From NCBI RefSeq assembly GCF_000714815.1, contig NZ_JMIH01000041.1, forward strand, positions 1 to 40,659: a stretch of DNA of 40,659 nucleotides. The letters run 5' to 3'. The position numbers were made by a program, and so were the translations under genes. This DNA comes from Anditalea andensis. GTDB taxonomy: Bacteria; Bacteroidota; Bacteroidia; Cytophagales; Cyclobacteriaceae. Below the pieces are notes generated by a model. The model was not told the origin of the DNA. It worked only from the letters and a program-made list of their open reading frames with translations, and did not search any database. Positions 1 through 5,348 of the stretch are shown in pieces. Each line of letters starts with the position of its first letter. The stretch's first letter is position 1.

Positions 1-7
1 AAATGGT

Positions 8-40
8 GAGACCGTCATTGCAAGGAGAGGGGAGAAGTTT
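8..40. repeat. possible fragment of an intergenic repeat
   Basis: The stretch starting GACCGTCATTGCAAGGAGAG resembles the CGTCATTGCGAGGAGC type of dispersed non-coding repeat seen in many Bacteroidota genomes. It is short and diverged, and only a genome-wide copy count would establish it. Related material may be present at 7.8-8.1 kb. Confidence 0.22.
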
Positions 41-100
41 TTTATTTAAGACGGACTTCAACTCCCCCGAAGCAATCACATTTACGATGTTTATATGTGA

Positions 101-322
101 AGCATCAGCGGTGAGATGACGGGAAAAAGGAGTCCAGCCAAAGATGTAGAAATAATGCATTATGACCACCAGGACCGTCCAATAGCCTCGCAGAACGGAA
201 ATCTGAGGGGGCAAAACAAATGGTACTACACCAAATATGATGCACTAGGTAGGGTAATCATGACCGGTATCACTTCCCAATCCCCTACAGGTGCCGGTTC
301 CGGTAGCAACATGCCGAATTAA
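101..322 (+). pseudogene. RHS/YD-repeat protein core fragment
   Basis: The open frame from 101 (first ATG at 116) encodes DVEIMHYDHQDRPIASQNGN followed by WYYTKYDALGRVIMTGI. This is the YD-repeat style segment (YD..GR) found early in the DUF6443/RHS repeat proteins of Bacteroidota. Those proteins run to 1,000-2,500 residues; here about 70 codons survive before a stop, with no signal peptide and no export or core domains. It is a displaced fragment of a secreted polymorphic toxin and is very unlikely to make a working product. It opens a series of RHS remnants continuing to about 3.76 kb, all on the same strand. Confidence 0.7.
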
Positions 323-343
323 ATGCGCGTACAGCTGAAATAA

Positions 344-679
344 AAACAGGATCCCAAAGGTGGAGGTTTAGGTGCCGGACTTACAGGTGGTGATTTTTGG
401 AGAGGGGCGGCAGTAGGTGCGACAGTGGCAGGATTGAATCACTTAGCACACCGAATGCAAGAAAATCCTTGGGAAAATACAGGGAAATATGAAAAAAGCG
501 GAAGGTTAATTGGTGTCCATAGGGTAATCAGCCAAAAGGATGGATATATAACCAATGCGGATAAAAGAGGTACCTTTTTTACCTTGCATACAAATGGTGA
601 CATTGTAATTAATAGTATTATTAATGACCCGGTTATTCCAGATAGTTATATCTATACTTCAAAATCACCAAAAATTTAA
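344..679 (+). pseudogene. RHS C-terminal (toxin tail) fragment 1
   Basis: The frame is open from just after a stop at 341. It encodes QDPKGGGLGAGLTGGDFWRG, then AAVGATVAGLNHLAHRM, then a roughly 60-residue tail ending KSPKI. The GGDFW..GA..G...AGLNH..H segment is the linker typically found between the RHS core and the variable C-terminal toxin in Bacteroidota. No upstream core is attached, so this is a tail without its delivery module. A GTG at 425 could start a short 84-residue product. The tail toxin has no recognised active site. The next gene begins 7 nt downstream, as expected for a toxin/immunity pair. Confidence 0.62.
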
Positions 680-686
680 TATTAAC

Positions 687-1169
687 ATGAAACCAACAAC
701 AATTTACAAGACTAAAGAATTTAAGTTTGATTTTATAAAGAATGAAGTGCAGTTGTTTAGAAATAGGTATAACTATTTAACTATACCTTTTTCAGAGGTA
801 AAATATATTGAAATCAAGAAAGAGAGGGTCGTTCAAAATGTTTGGCTTTTGACATTTATTGGTGTATCCCTGTTTTTCTTAGGAATATTTCTCGTGAGCA
901 ACTTACTCTTTAAACTAAATGAAAGTCCGAATTACATTCCTTTGAACCATAGTGATATCAGAAGGATTGGAGCAAACATAATCCTTTCTATTTCAACTTT
1001 ATTTTTTGCTTTTTATATTTTTTATTCTATCACAAGAAAAGATGTAATCCTTAAAATTAACCAAAAAAGCAAGCCTTTTCCCTTAAAAGAACTGTCAAAA
1101 AAAGGATTACAGGAACAGTTTATTGAAGAGTTAAAAATTGTATTTACAGGAGTTAATTTCGATATATAA
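687..1169 (+). CDS. two-TM membrane protein, candidate immunity protein 1
   Basis: 160 residues from ATG 687 (MKPTTIYKTKEF). An in-frame TTG-type start at 624 would overlap the upstream tail and adds nothing. The order is an N-terminal soluble segment of about 50 residues (beta-rich, LFRNRYNYLTIPFSEVKYIEI), TM1 (about 55-76, WLLTFIGVSLFFLGIFLV), a short loop, TM2 (about 95-115) and a C-terminal soluble segment ending in a helix. It follows toxin-tail fragment 1 by 7 nt and has the same topology as the gene at 2474-2923, which also follows a toxin tail. I infer an immunity role from position only; no family is recognised. Low GC and intact reading frame contrast with the decayed DNA around it. 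Confidence 0.6.
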   Translation: MKPTTIYKTKEFKFDFIKNEVQLFRNRYNYLTIPFSEVKYIEIKKERVVQNVWLLTFIGVSLFFLGIFLVSNLLFKLNESPNYIPLNHSDIRRIGANIILSISTLFFAFYIFYSITRKDVILKINQKSKPFPLKELSKKGLQEQFIEELKIVFTGVNFDI

Positions 1170-1267
1170 TGTTTATATAACGAAGATCAGTATTAATTAA
1201 ATAAATATTGGTTTAGTTTGTTGTTTTTCAGCTGGATAGTAGACAGGGTTGGAGTATATTGAACCTA

Positions 1268-1400
1268 TTTGAGCATAGCGAGGTCTTTAAAAAGGTCGAA
1301 CTTTTCTTTTTCGGTAGCCTAACGTAGTATCCAGATCTTTGCGAGTTTTTTGGCAGCTTCGATAGAAGGGGTCATATTTTCCTTTTCAAAATTTAACGAT
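1268..1400 (-). pseudogene. XRE-family HTH regulator remnant
   Basis: On the minus strand the translation reads YEKENMTPSIEAAKKLAKIW, then in pieces ATEKEKFDLFKDLAMLK. This matches the second half of an XRE/Cro HTH domain (Y.KG...PSIE.AKKLA..L...) plus the start of its tail. It has internal stops and lacks the N-terminal helices. The intact gene at 4444-4779 has the equivalent segment (PSIDAAKKIADAF), so this is a diverged relic of the same general type. Confidence 0.55.
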
Positions 1401-1405
1401 AGTGA

Positions 1406-1789
1406 GGCCGTGGTCCAAATGAAGGGGGGGCAAGATCGTTCAGTGTGCTGCCGGGGGATACGATCAGAATGGAAGTTTATGGAAAATACATAGATCTGGC
1501 CAAAACCAATCCTGCAGTGATGTCAGTATTGATGGGGCTGACAGGAGGAAATGCTACAGGTTTAGGTATAGACGGCAATGGTGTCGCCCAGACCGGATCA
1601 TTGGCAGGAGGCAACAAAGGTTTATCTGGTCTGCTTGGAGGTAAAAAGCAAAAGGGCGATGCACCTCCCGCTTACCTGAACTACCTGTTCTTTGATACCG
1701 AGATGAGGTTTAAGTACGGAGGCTTTGTCCAGATGAGTGAGGCGGCCTACGAGGACCGATCCAACACCGCCCATGAAAGATTATCTTAG
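1406..1789 (+). pseudogene. RHS core fragment (segment before the RHS hyperconserved end)
   Basis: The frame is open from 1406 and encodes EGGARSFSVLPGDTIRMEVY, then GKYIDLAKTNPAV, a glycine-rich stretch, and YLNYLFFDTEMRFKYGGFVQ followed by MSEAAYED. The PGDT.RMEV..KY.D motif and the YLN.L.FD....GGFVQ motif are characteristic of Bacteroidota RHS proteins. The fragment lacks both the start and the core-closing GPDGR region, and stops at 1789. A GTG at 1445 is not a credible gene start. It is on the same strand as the other RHS pieces but separated from them by antisense XRE relics, so the locus has been rearranged rather than simply mutated. Confidence 0.68.
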
Positions 1790-1802
1790 GACCGAGCGTA
1801 TA

Positions 1803-1823
1803 AAAAGCTTTGATAAAGCTTTT
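1803..1823. terminator. AT-rich perfect hairpin
   Basis: AAAAGCTTT and AAAGCTTTT form 9-bp perfect arms around a 3-nt loop just after the RHS fragment ending at 1789. The stem is AT-rich, so termination strength is doubtful. Confidence 0.25.
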
Positions 1824-1878
1824 AGCGAGGGGCCAGCAGGTGGGGAGGCGTGGCAGATGAAGCGGGATATTTCTATAT

Positions 1879-2086
1879 TTACTTGAGTAACGGCCGGGCA
1901 GTTTCGTCTACAAGGTAATCCACCGTTACGCTGAATGCATCGGCGATTTTCTTTGCCGTCTCTACCGAGGGTAAGGCTTCGTTGCGTTCATACTTGCCAA
2001 TAGCCTCTCTTGAAGCTCCGATTTTTTTAGATAGTTCATCCGTTTTGCTTGCGTAGCTGCGCTATCCTGTCACCTGTTTTAGTCAT
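1879..2086 (-). pseudogene. frameshifted XRE-family HTH regulator
   Basis: From ATG at 2086 the minus strand reads MTKTGDRIAQLRKQNG and then hits TGA. In a neighbouring frame it continues ELSKKIGASREAIGKYER, NEALPSVETAKKIADAF and SVTVDYLVDETARPLLK, ending at TAA 1881-1879. The two halves join into one XRE/HTH_3 domain if a few bases (around codons 17-20, the W-T-Q part of helix 1) have been lost. The family normally has about 65-75 residues for the DNA-binding domain, matching what remains. It closely resembles the intact regulator at 4444-4779. Confidence 0.68.
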
Positions 2087-2243
2087 GATTACACTTTTAA
2101 AAGGATGATCATGCAGTAATAATCCAAAAATGCGGTAAAAAGATGCATAAAAAAGATGATAGTAGTTTTTTTGAGTATAGGGATGATTTTATAGATTTGC
2201 GTCTGATTATACACATTATAAAAAAAAAATAGAGATTTTTGGT

Positions 2244-2477
2244 ATGGAGATCCAGGCGATAAAGTCCCGGCTTGCGCTATCCCAGGTACGCTACCAATAC
2301 GGATTCAAGCCTGATTTTAGAGATCATTTATTTGTTCATGAATATGGGCATTATTTGCAAAGCCAAAGAATGGGACCTCTTTACCTGCCATTTGGAACAA
2401 TGCCAGGACAACCTTATTTTGGGCCAGGGCTGCCACAAATAAATCCTCATAATAATAATTTTATAACACTGTTATGA
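2244..2477 (+). pseudogene. chimeric ORF: CHC2-primase-like start joined to RHS toxin tail 2
   Basis: 77 codons. Residues 1-24 (MEIQAIKSRLALSQVRYQYG, then FKPD) look like the N-terminus of the CHC2/TOPRIM primase-like proteins found on Bacteroidota mobile DNA (ME...IK.RL....VL..YGLKPD). Residues from about 26 switch to RDHLFVHEYGHYLQSQRMGP and LYLPFGTMPGQPYFGPGLPQ, a tail seen at the ends of Bacteroidota RHS proteins. The HEYGH motif fits the HExxH zinc-metalloprotease pattern. The CHC2 zinc ligands are absent. The join is best read as a deletion or recombination scar. The stop overlaps the next ATG (ATGA), so the tail and the next gene are translationally coupled. Confidence 0.55.
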
Positions 2478-2923
2478 GTAAGATAGAGGATTTAAATTTT
2501 AAATTAACTTCACAAGGTATTCATTTGACAAGAAACAAATATACTTACCATATAATTTTATATGATGAAATTGAAAAATCATATTTAATAAAAGGTAAGT
2601 CTATAAAAAACTATGTTTTGATTTTTATTATTGGAATAATATGTATAGTTTCTTCTGGGATTTTATTATATAATTTAATAATGGGATTAAATATTGGAGA
2701 AAAGTCTGTTAGGTTTTATAATTTATTGGGCAATGGTTTAATTGTGGTTATTATGTTAGGAGGAGCTGGGTTGATTTCAATTATAAGTGCTCTTAAAAAT
2801 ACACCTGTTATAATAATTGTAGTAAAAAATAAAACCTATAAACTTAGAATCAACCGTAGAAAAGTAACAGAAATCTTGGATTTTTTAAGTTTGTATGGAA
2901 TTAATGTTGATACACGCAATTAG
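2474..2923 (+). CDS. two-TM membrane protein, candidate immunity protein 2
   Basis: 149 residues, start ATG 2474 overlapping the upstream tail stop by 4 nt. Layout: N-terminal soluble strand-rich part (about 1-45, FKLTSQGIHLTRNKYTYHII), TM1 (about 47-70), a short external or internal loop, TM2 (about 85-110), then a basic strand/helix segment (KTYKLRINRRKVTEILDFL). This mirrors the gene at 687-1169 in length, order and the RNKY/RNRY segment, so the two look like diverged members of one family. The product probably sits in the inner membrane. An immunity role is inferred from its placement directly behind a toxin tail; it could equally be an orphan kept by chance. Confidence 0.6.
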   Translation: MSKIEDLNFKLTSQGIHLTRNKYTYHIILYDEIEKSYLIKGKSIKNYVLIFIIGIICIVSSGILLYNLIMGLNIGEKSVRFYNLLGNGLIVVIMLGGAGLISIISALKNTPVIIIVVKNKTYKLRINRRKVTEILDFLSLYGINVDTRN

Positions 2924-3054
2924 AGTGATTAATTTTAGTTCTGTTTAATCATAAGTCAATGCCGATTAGTTTTATATTTTCGCTCAAATTTTCTTGTCAG
3001 CCATATTATTTCACGTGTTTTGTACACAAAAGTAACATAGGGCAAGTTGGATTA

Positions 3055-3186
3055 AGGTATACTACTATAATAGGAAGATTTGCCGGTAGAGCAGTACCTG
3101 TTATAGGATAGGGTATGGTAGCCTACGATTCCGGTAGTATTCTCTATCATACTCAAGTAAGGTACAATCAAATAACAGCGAGATAA
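3055..3186 (+). pseudogene. RHS toxin tail fragment 3 with nonsense codon
   Basis: The frame reads RYTTIIGRFAGRAVPVIG, a TAG, then GMVAYDSGSILYHTQVRYNQ and ITAR before TAA at 3184-3186. The pattern (GR..GR..P..G.G..AYD.G.....TQ..YN.I) is typical of the extreme C-termini of Bacteroidota RHS/YD proteins. The internal TAG lies where W is expected (one-base change from TGG). The next gene starts 1 nt after the tail stop. Confidence 0.55.
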
Positions 3187-3187
3187 T

Positions 3188-3508
3188 ATGAATAATGAAT
3201 TGATTTTTAACCAAATTGTTGACTTGGTAATTAAACATAGAGGAAGGTATAAACGAAATCTTACTCGAGACACTCGGTTAAGTGAAGATTTAGGAATGAG
3301 TGGTGATGATGCTGGTGAATTTATTCAAGACTTTGCAAGATCTTTTAATGTGGACTTATCTGAATTTAATTTTGATAATTATTTTGCTAATGAAGGGTTC
3401 AATTTATTCAGTTTTATTTATTCCATAATAGGGGGGGATTATCAACCTATTACAATAGGAGATTTAGAGAAATCCGCAAAAAATGGAAAATGGATCAAGG
3501 GTCGATAA
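3188..3508 (+). CDS. DUF1493 family protein, candidate immunity protein 3
   Basis: 106 residues. It carries the DUF1493 pattern: an early helix, TRDTRLSEDLGMSGDDAGEF, then FNVDLSEFNFDNYFANEG and the closing PITIGDLEKSAKNGKW. DUF1493 proteins are small, acidic and soluble, with an acyl-carrier-protein-like helical look, but no serine attachment site is evident (the S-G-D-D motif is part of the family signature, not the ACP DSL). Members often sit beside polymorphic toxins as immunity proteins. Here the gene begins 1 nt after an RHS tail, supporting that role. The frame is intact and full length for the family. Confidence 0.75.
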   Translation: MNNELIFNQIVDLVIKHRGRYKRNLTRDTRLSEDLGMSGDDAGEFIQDFARSFNVDLSEFNFDNYFANEGFNLFSFIYSIIGGDYQPITIGDLEKSAKNGKWIKGR

Positions 3509-3593
3509 ACCATCTAAGCCTTCTTTCATACTTTCAATGTTGCTGCCCAAACACTGCCTTTAGCAAAGCTTGTGGAGGTAGTGGTAATCCAGA

Positions 3594-3760
3594 GGTTCGG
3601 TAAGCATATTTGGAGGCAAGGCTTTACATGAACTAGGAAGAGCAGCGGCTCATGGTTATGGTAATATGATGGTTGGAAATGCATTTGGTCAGCAAGCTAG
3701 ATTATCAACATTTGCACCTGCTGGGTACCGGCGGCGGAACTGACAATAAAAACAAATAGG
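3594..3760 (+). pseudogene. RHS toxin tail fragment 4, frameshifted
   Basis: From 3594 the translation is GSVSIFGGKALHELGRAAAH, GYGNMMVGNAFGQQARLSTF, APAG; the sequence then continues only after a shift as GTGGGTDNKNK before TAG, 3 nt upstream of the next ATG. Immediately upstream another frame reads SKACGGSGNPEVR, so two frameshifts are needed to restore one protein. Glycine-rich hydrophobic helices of this kind are common in the pre-toxin part of RHS tails. Confidence 0.45.
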
Positions 3761-3763
3761 TTT

Positions 3764-3946
3764 ATGGATATATTTAGTATACTATTTGGAGTATGCCTAA
3801 TTCTTATTTCAATAATTATTTTTACAATTCAAATGAGAGATAAGACATATACAAAAAAAGAGTTTCATATGGGGAATGTCAATATATACTATGCTGGAAT
3901 AGCCTCATTATTGGCGGGATTGTATTTCTTTATTAGTGCGTTTTAG
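3764..3946 (+). CDS. small two-TM protein, candidate immunity protein 4
   Basis: 60 residues: MDIFSILFGVCLILISIIIF is TM1, followed by a short charged loop (MRDKTYTKKEF) and TM2 near the C-terminus (YYAGIASLLAGLYFFISAF). It starts 3 nt after the stop that would close toxin tail 4 and is followed at once by a strong hairpin terminator. No family recognised. Placement as the last gene of the toxin-tail series suggests a membrane immunity protein, but the protein is small and evidence is positional only. Confidence 0.5.
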   Translation: MDIFSILFGVCLILISIIIFTIQMRDKTYTKKEFHMGNVNIYYAGIASLLAGLYFFISAF

Positions 3947-3960
3947 TACAAGTGGGCAAA

Positions 3961-3989
3961 GGAAAAGCACCGTATGCCGGTGCTTTTCC
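3961..3989. terminator. bidirectional rho-independent terminator
   Basis: A perfect 12-bp inverted repeat, GGAAAAGCACCG and CGGTGCTTTTCC, around the loop TATGC. The A/T-rich outer stem provides a T-tract in both directions. It separates the plus-strand candidate immunity gene from the convergent minus-strand toxin-antitoxin operon. Confidence 0.8.
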
Positions 3990-3992
3990 AAT

Positions 3993-4241
3993 TCAATAAA
4001 TATCCTTTCTGTGTCCTAAATCAATCACATCCACGAGAAGTACGCTTTCCTTAATCTCGTAGATGATTCGGTAATCGGCCACACGTACACGTTAGCCGTC
4101 CCTTCCTTTTAGCTTCTTGCAGCCTTTTGGGCGTGGATCGTTTCCCAGGTCCAGTATGGCGGTTTTGATATTGGAATAATACGGTTCCGGAATCTTGGCG
4201 AGCTTTTTCTGCGCTTTGCGCTCAACACGGACTTTGTACAT
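3993..4241 (-). pseudogene. RelE/ParE-type toxin with nonsense codon
   Basis: Reading from ATG 4241: MYKVRVERKAQKKLAKIPEP, YYSNIKTAILDLGNDPRPKG, CKKLKGRDG, TAA (codon 50, at 4094-4092), RVRVADYRIIYEIKESVLLV, DVIDLGHRKDIY and TGA. This is a full-length RelE/ParE mRNA-interferase or gyrase-poison fold: K.L..I....Y..I, DPRP.GCKKLKG, RV.DYRI.YEI, V....HRKD.Y. The stop replaces the residue expected between G and R (normally Y or W, one base away). It is translationally coupled to the antitoxin (TAATG overlap). The toxin is therefore probably inactive, although everything downstream of the stop is intact. Confidence 0.82.
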
Positions 4242-4447
4242 TATTTTTGTTTTTGTCCGCGTTTTTTCTCAATCTCCCTTAAAGCCTGTTCCGCGTCTAT
4301 AAACTCCTGTTTGCCCTTTTTGGCGGCATCATAGAGTTTAATGTCTTCGAGTTCTTCCAGATCATCCACCATTTTGTTGTACTCCTTGATGGGAAGAATG
4401 ACGGCAAGTTTTTTGCCATCGTCGTCAGTTATAAATTGTGTTCTCAT
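4241..4447 (-). CDS. Phd/RelB-like antitoxin
   Basis: 68 residues: MRTQFITDDDGKKLAVILPI, then KEYNKMVDDLEELEDIKLYD and a charged C-terminal helix ending KKRGQKQK. The start (one strand, then V-LP-EY--ML--LEEL-D) is the form taken by short antitoxins that pair with RelE/ParE toxins in Bacteroidota. The N-terminus likely dimerises or binds DNA and the long acidic helix wraps the toxin. Its stop overlaps the toxin start (TAATG) and its start overlaps the stop of the upstream XRE gene (ATGA), so the three genes form one minus-strand transcript. It is intact although the toxin is broken. Confidence 0.75.
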   Translation of the reverse strand: MRTQFITDDDGKKLAVILPIKEYNKMVDDLEELEDIKLYDAAKKGKQEFIDAEQALREIEKKRGQKQK

Positions 4448-4779
4448 TGCATATAAGCTTTTTGGGCGTTTCTGTCCCGGATCACCGTATCGATCAAAAA
4501 GAAAAGTTTGTCCTTTATCGTTGGGCTCAGGGCTTCGATATCCTGCAGCCGCTGTACTGTTTTTTTGTCAAACCTGGCGTTTTGCCCTACTCCCACGAGA
4601 TAATCCAAAGACACCTCAAAGGCATCTGCGATTTTCTTGGCGGCATCGATGGACGGAATGGCTTCCCCCCGTTCGTATTTACCGATCATTACACGGGATA
4701 CGTTGCTGTTGTTGGCCAAATCGGTCTGTGACCAGTTCTTGGAATCCCTTAAAGTAGCAATTATTTTGCCTGATTCCAT
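4444..4779 (-). CDS. XRE-family HTH transcriptional regulator
   Basis: 111 residues. The HTH_3 domain spans about 6-62: IIATLRDSKNWSQTDLANNS (helices 1-2), NVSRVMIGKYERGEAIPSID (recognition helix and following turn) and AAKKIADAFEVSLDYLVG. The C-terminal 45 residues (FDKKTVQRLQDIEALSPTIK, DKLFFLIDTVIRD) form a helical tail that is common in phage- and plasmid-type XRE regulators and likely dimerises. It is the first gene of the coupled operon with antitoxin and RelE/ParE, which it probably represses. Two broken relatives lie at 1268-1400 and 1879-2086. Confidence 0.85.
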   Translation of the reverse strand: MESGKIIATLRDSKNWSQTDLANNSNVSRVMIGKYERGEAIPSIDAAKKIADAFEVSLDYLVGVGQNARFDKKTVQRLQDIEALSPTIKDKLFFLIDTVIRDRNAQKAYMQ

Positions 4780-4863
4780 ACCTGATAGGATACAATTGTA
4801 CTTCGTAATCCATGTTTAAGACTAATTTACGTAAATAAAAGATAGATTTTAAAAATCACCCTA

Positions 4864-5004
4864 ATGATTTCGAAATTTAAGCGATTGAAAGCGCAACAGG
4901 AAAGTCTGATTGAATTAATTTCCGAACAGCAGAAAAAGCTGGAGGGAGGACTGAGAGATATGAATACGGGGGAATGGAGTTTTCCACAATCGGACCCTGT
5001 ATAG
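4864..5004 (+). CDS. small ORF of unknown function, perhaps a remnant
   Basis: 46 codons from ATG 4864: MISKFKRLKAQQESLIELIS, EQQKKLEGGLRDMNTGEW, ending DPV. It is a charged amphipathic helix with coiled-coil character and no recognised family. It lies upstream of, and divergent from, the XRE operon. It could be a short real gene, or the tail of a larger one lost in the rearranged region. Confidence 0.25.
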   Translation: MISKFKRLKAQQESLIELISEQQKKLEGGLRDMNTGEWSFPQSDPV

Positions 5005-5348
5005 GAAAGTGTATTAACCTCACACATGATGCCTGATAACCACCGATTATCCGAAGATGCGGAACCGGATGTTCGTGACTCCTATCTTTGATATCAAAAG
5101 CTAATGGAAGGTCTGGGTAAGCATTTTAAGATGCATCGGATGCGGCGGTGCAAGCCATATATCCGGAAGCAAAATTGGCCGTACCCGAACATTTTTGTCC
5201 GTTCACATGGGCTGAAATTATCCAATAGGCCTTATAAAGTCATTTTCAACAATGATTTCTTGGCATAACTATAGAACAGTATCTTGAAATCCAAACATGT
5301 TTTGGAAGAAAGTCTTTATTGTCCAGTGTCATTGAAATAAATTGGCCT
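5005..5348. other. gap before the ABC permease; mostly featureless
   Basis: No credible gene. A 32-codon open stretch at 5130-5228 reads DASDAAVQAIYPEAKLAVPE and HFCPFTWAEIIQ before TAG, which has a protein-like composition and may be a fragment of a lost gene, but no family was recognised. No clear promoter motif was found in front of the permease. Confidence 0.4.

Noticed and set aside
2100-2240. Possible insertion sequence end or transposase remnant near the chimeric ORF
   Set aside because: No inverted repeats or transposase motifs found. Only the CHC2-like start suggests mobile DNA, and that is reported as such.
4341-4757. Plus-strand 138-codon ORF opposite the antitoxin and XRE genes
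   Set aside because: Antisense shadow of well-supported minus-strand genes; Ser/Arg-rich and without any family pattern.
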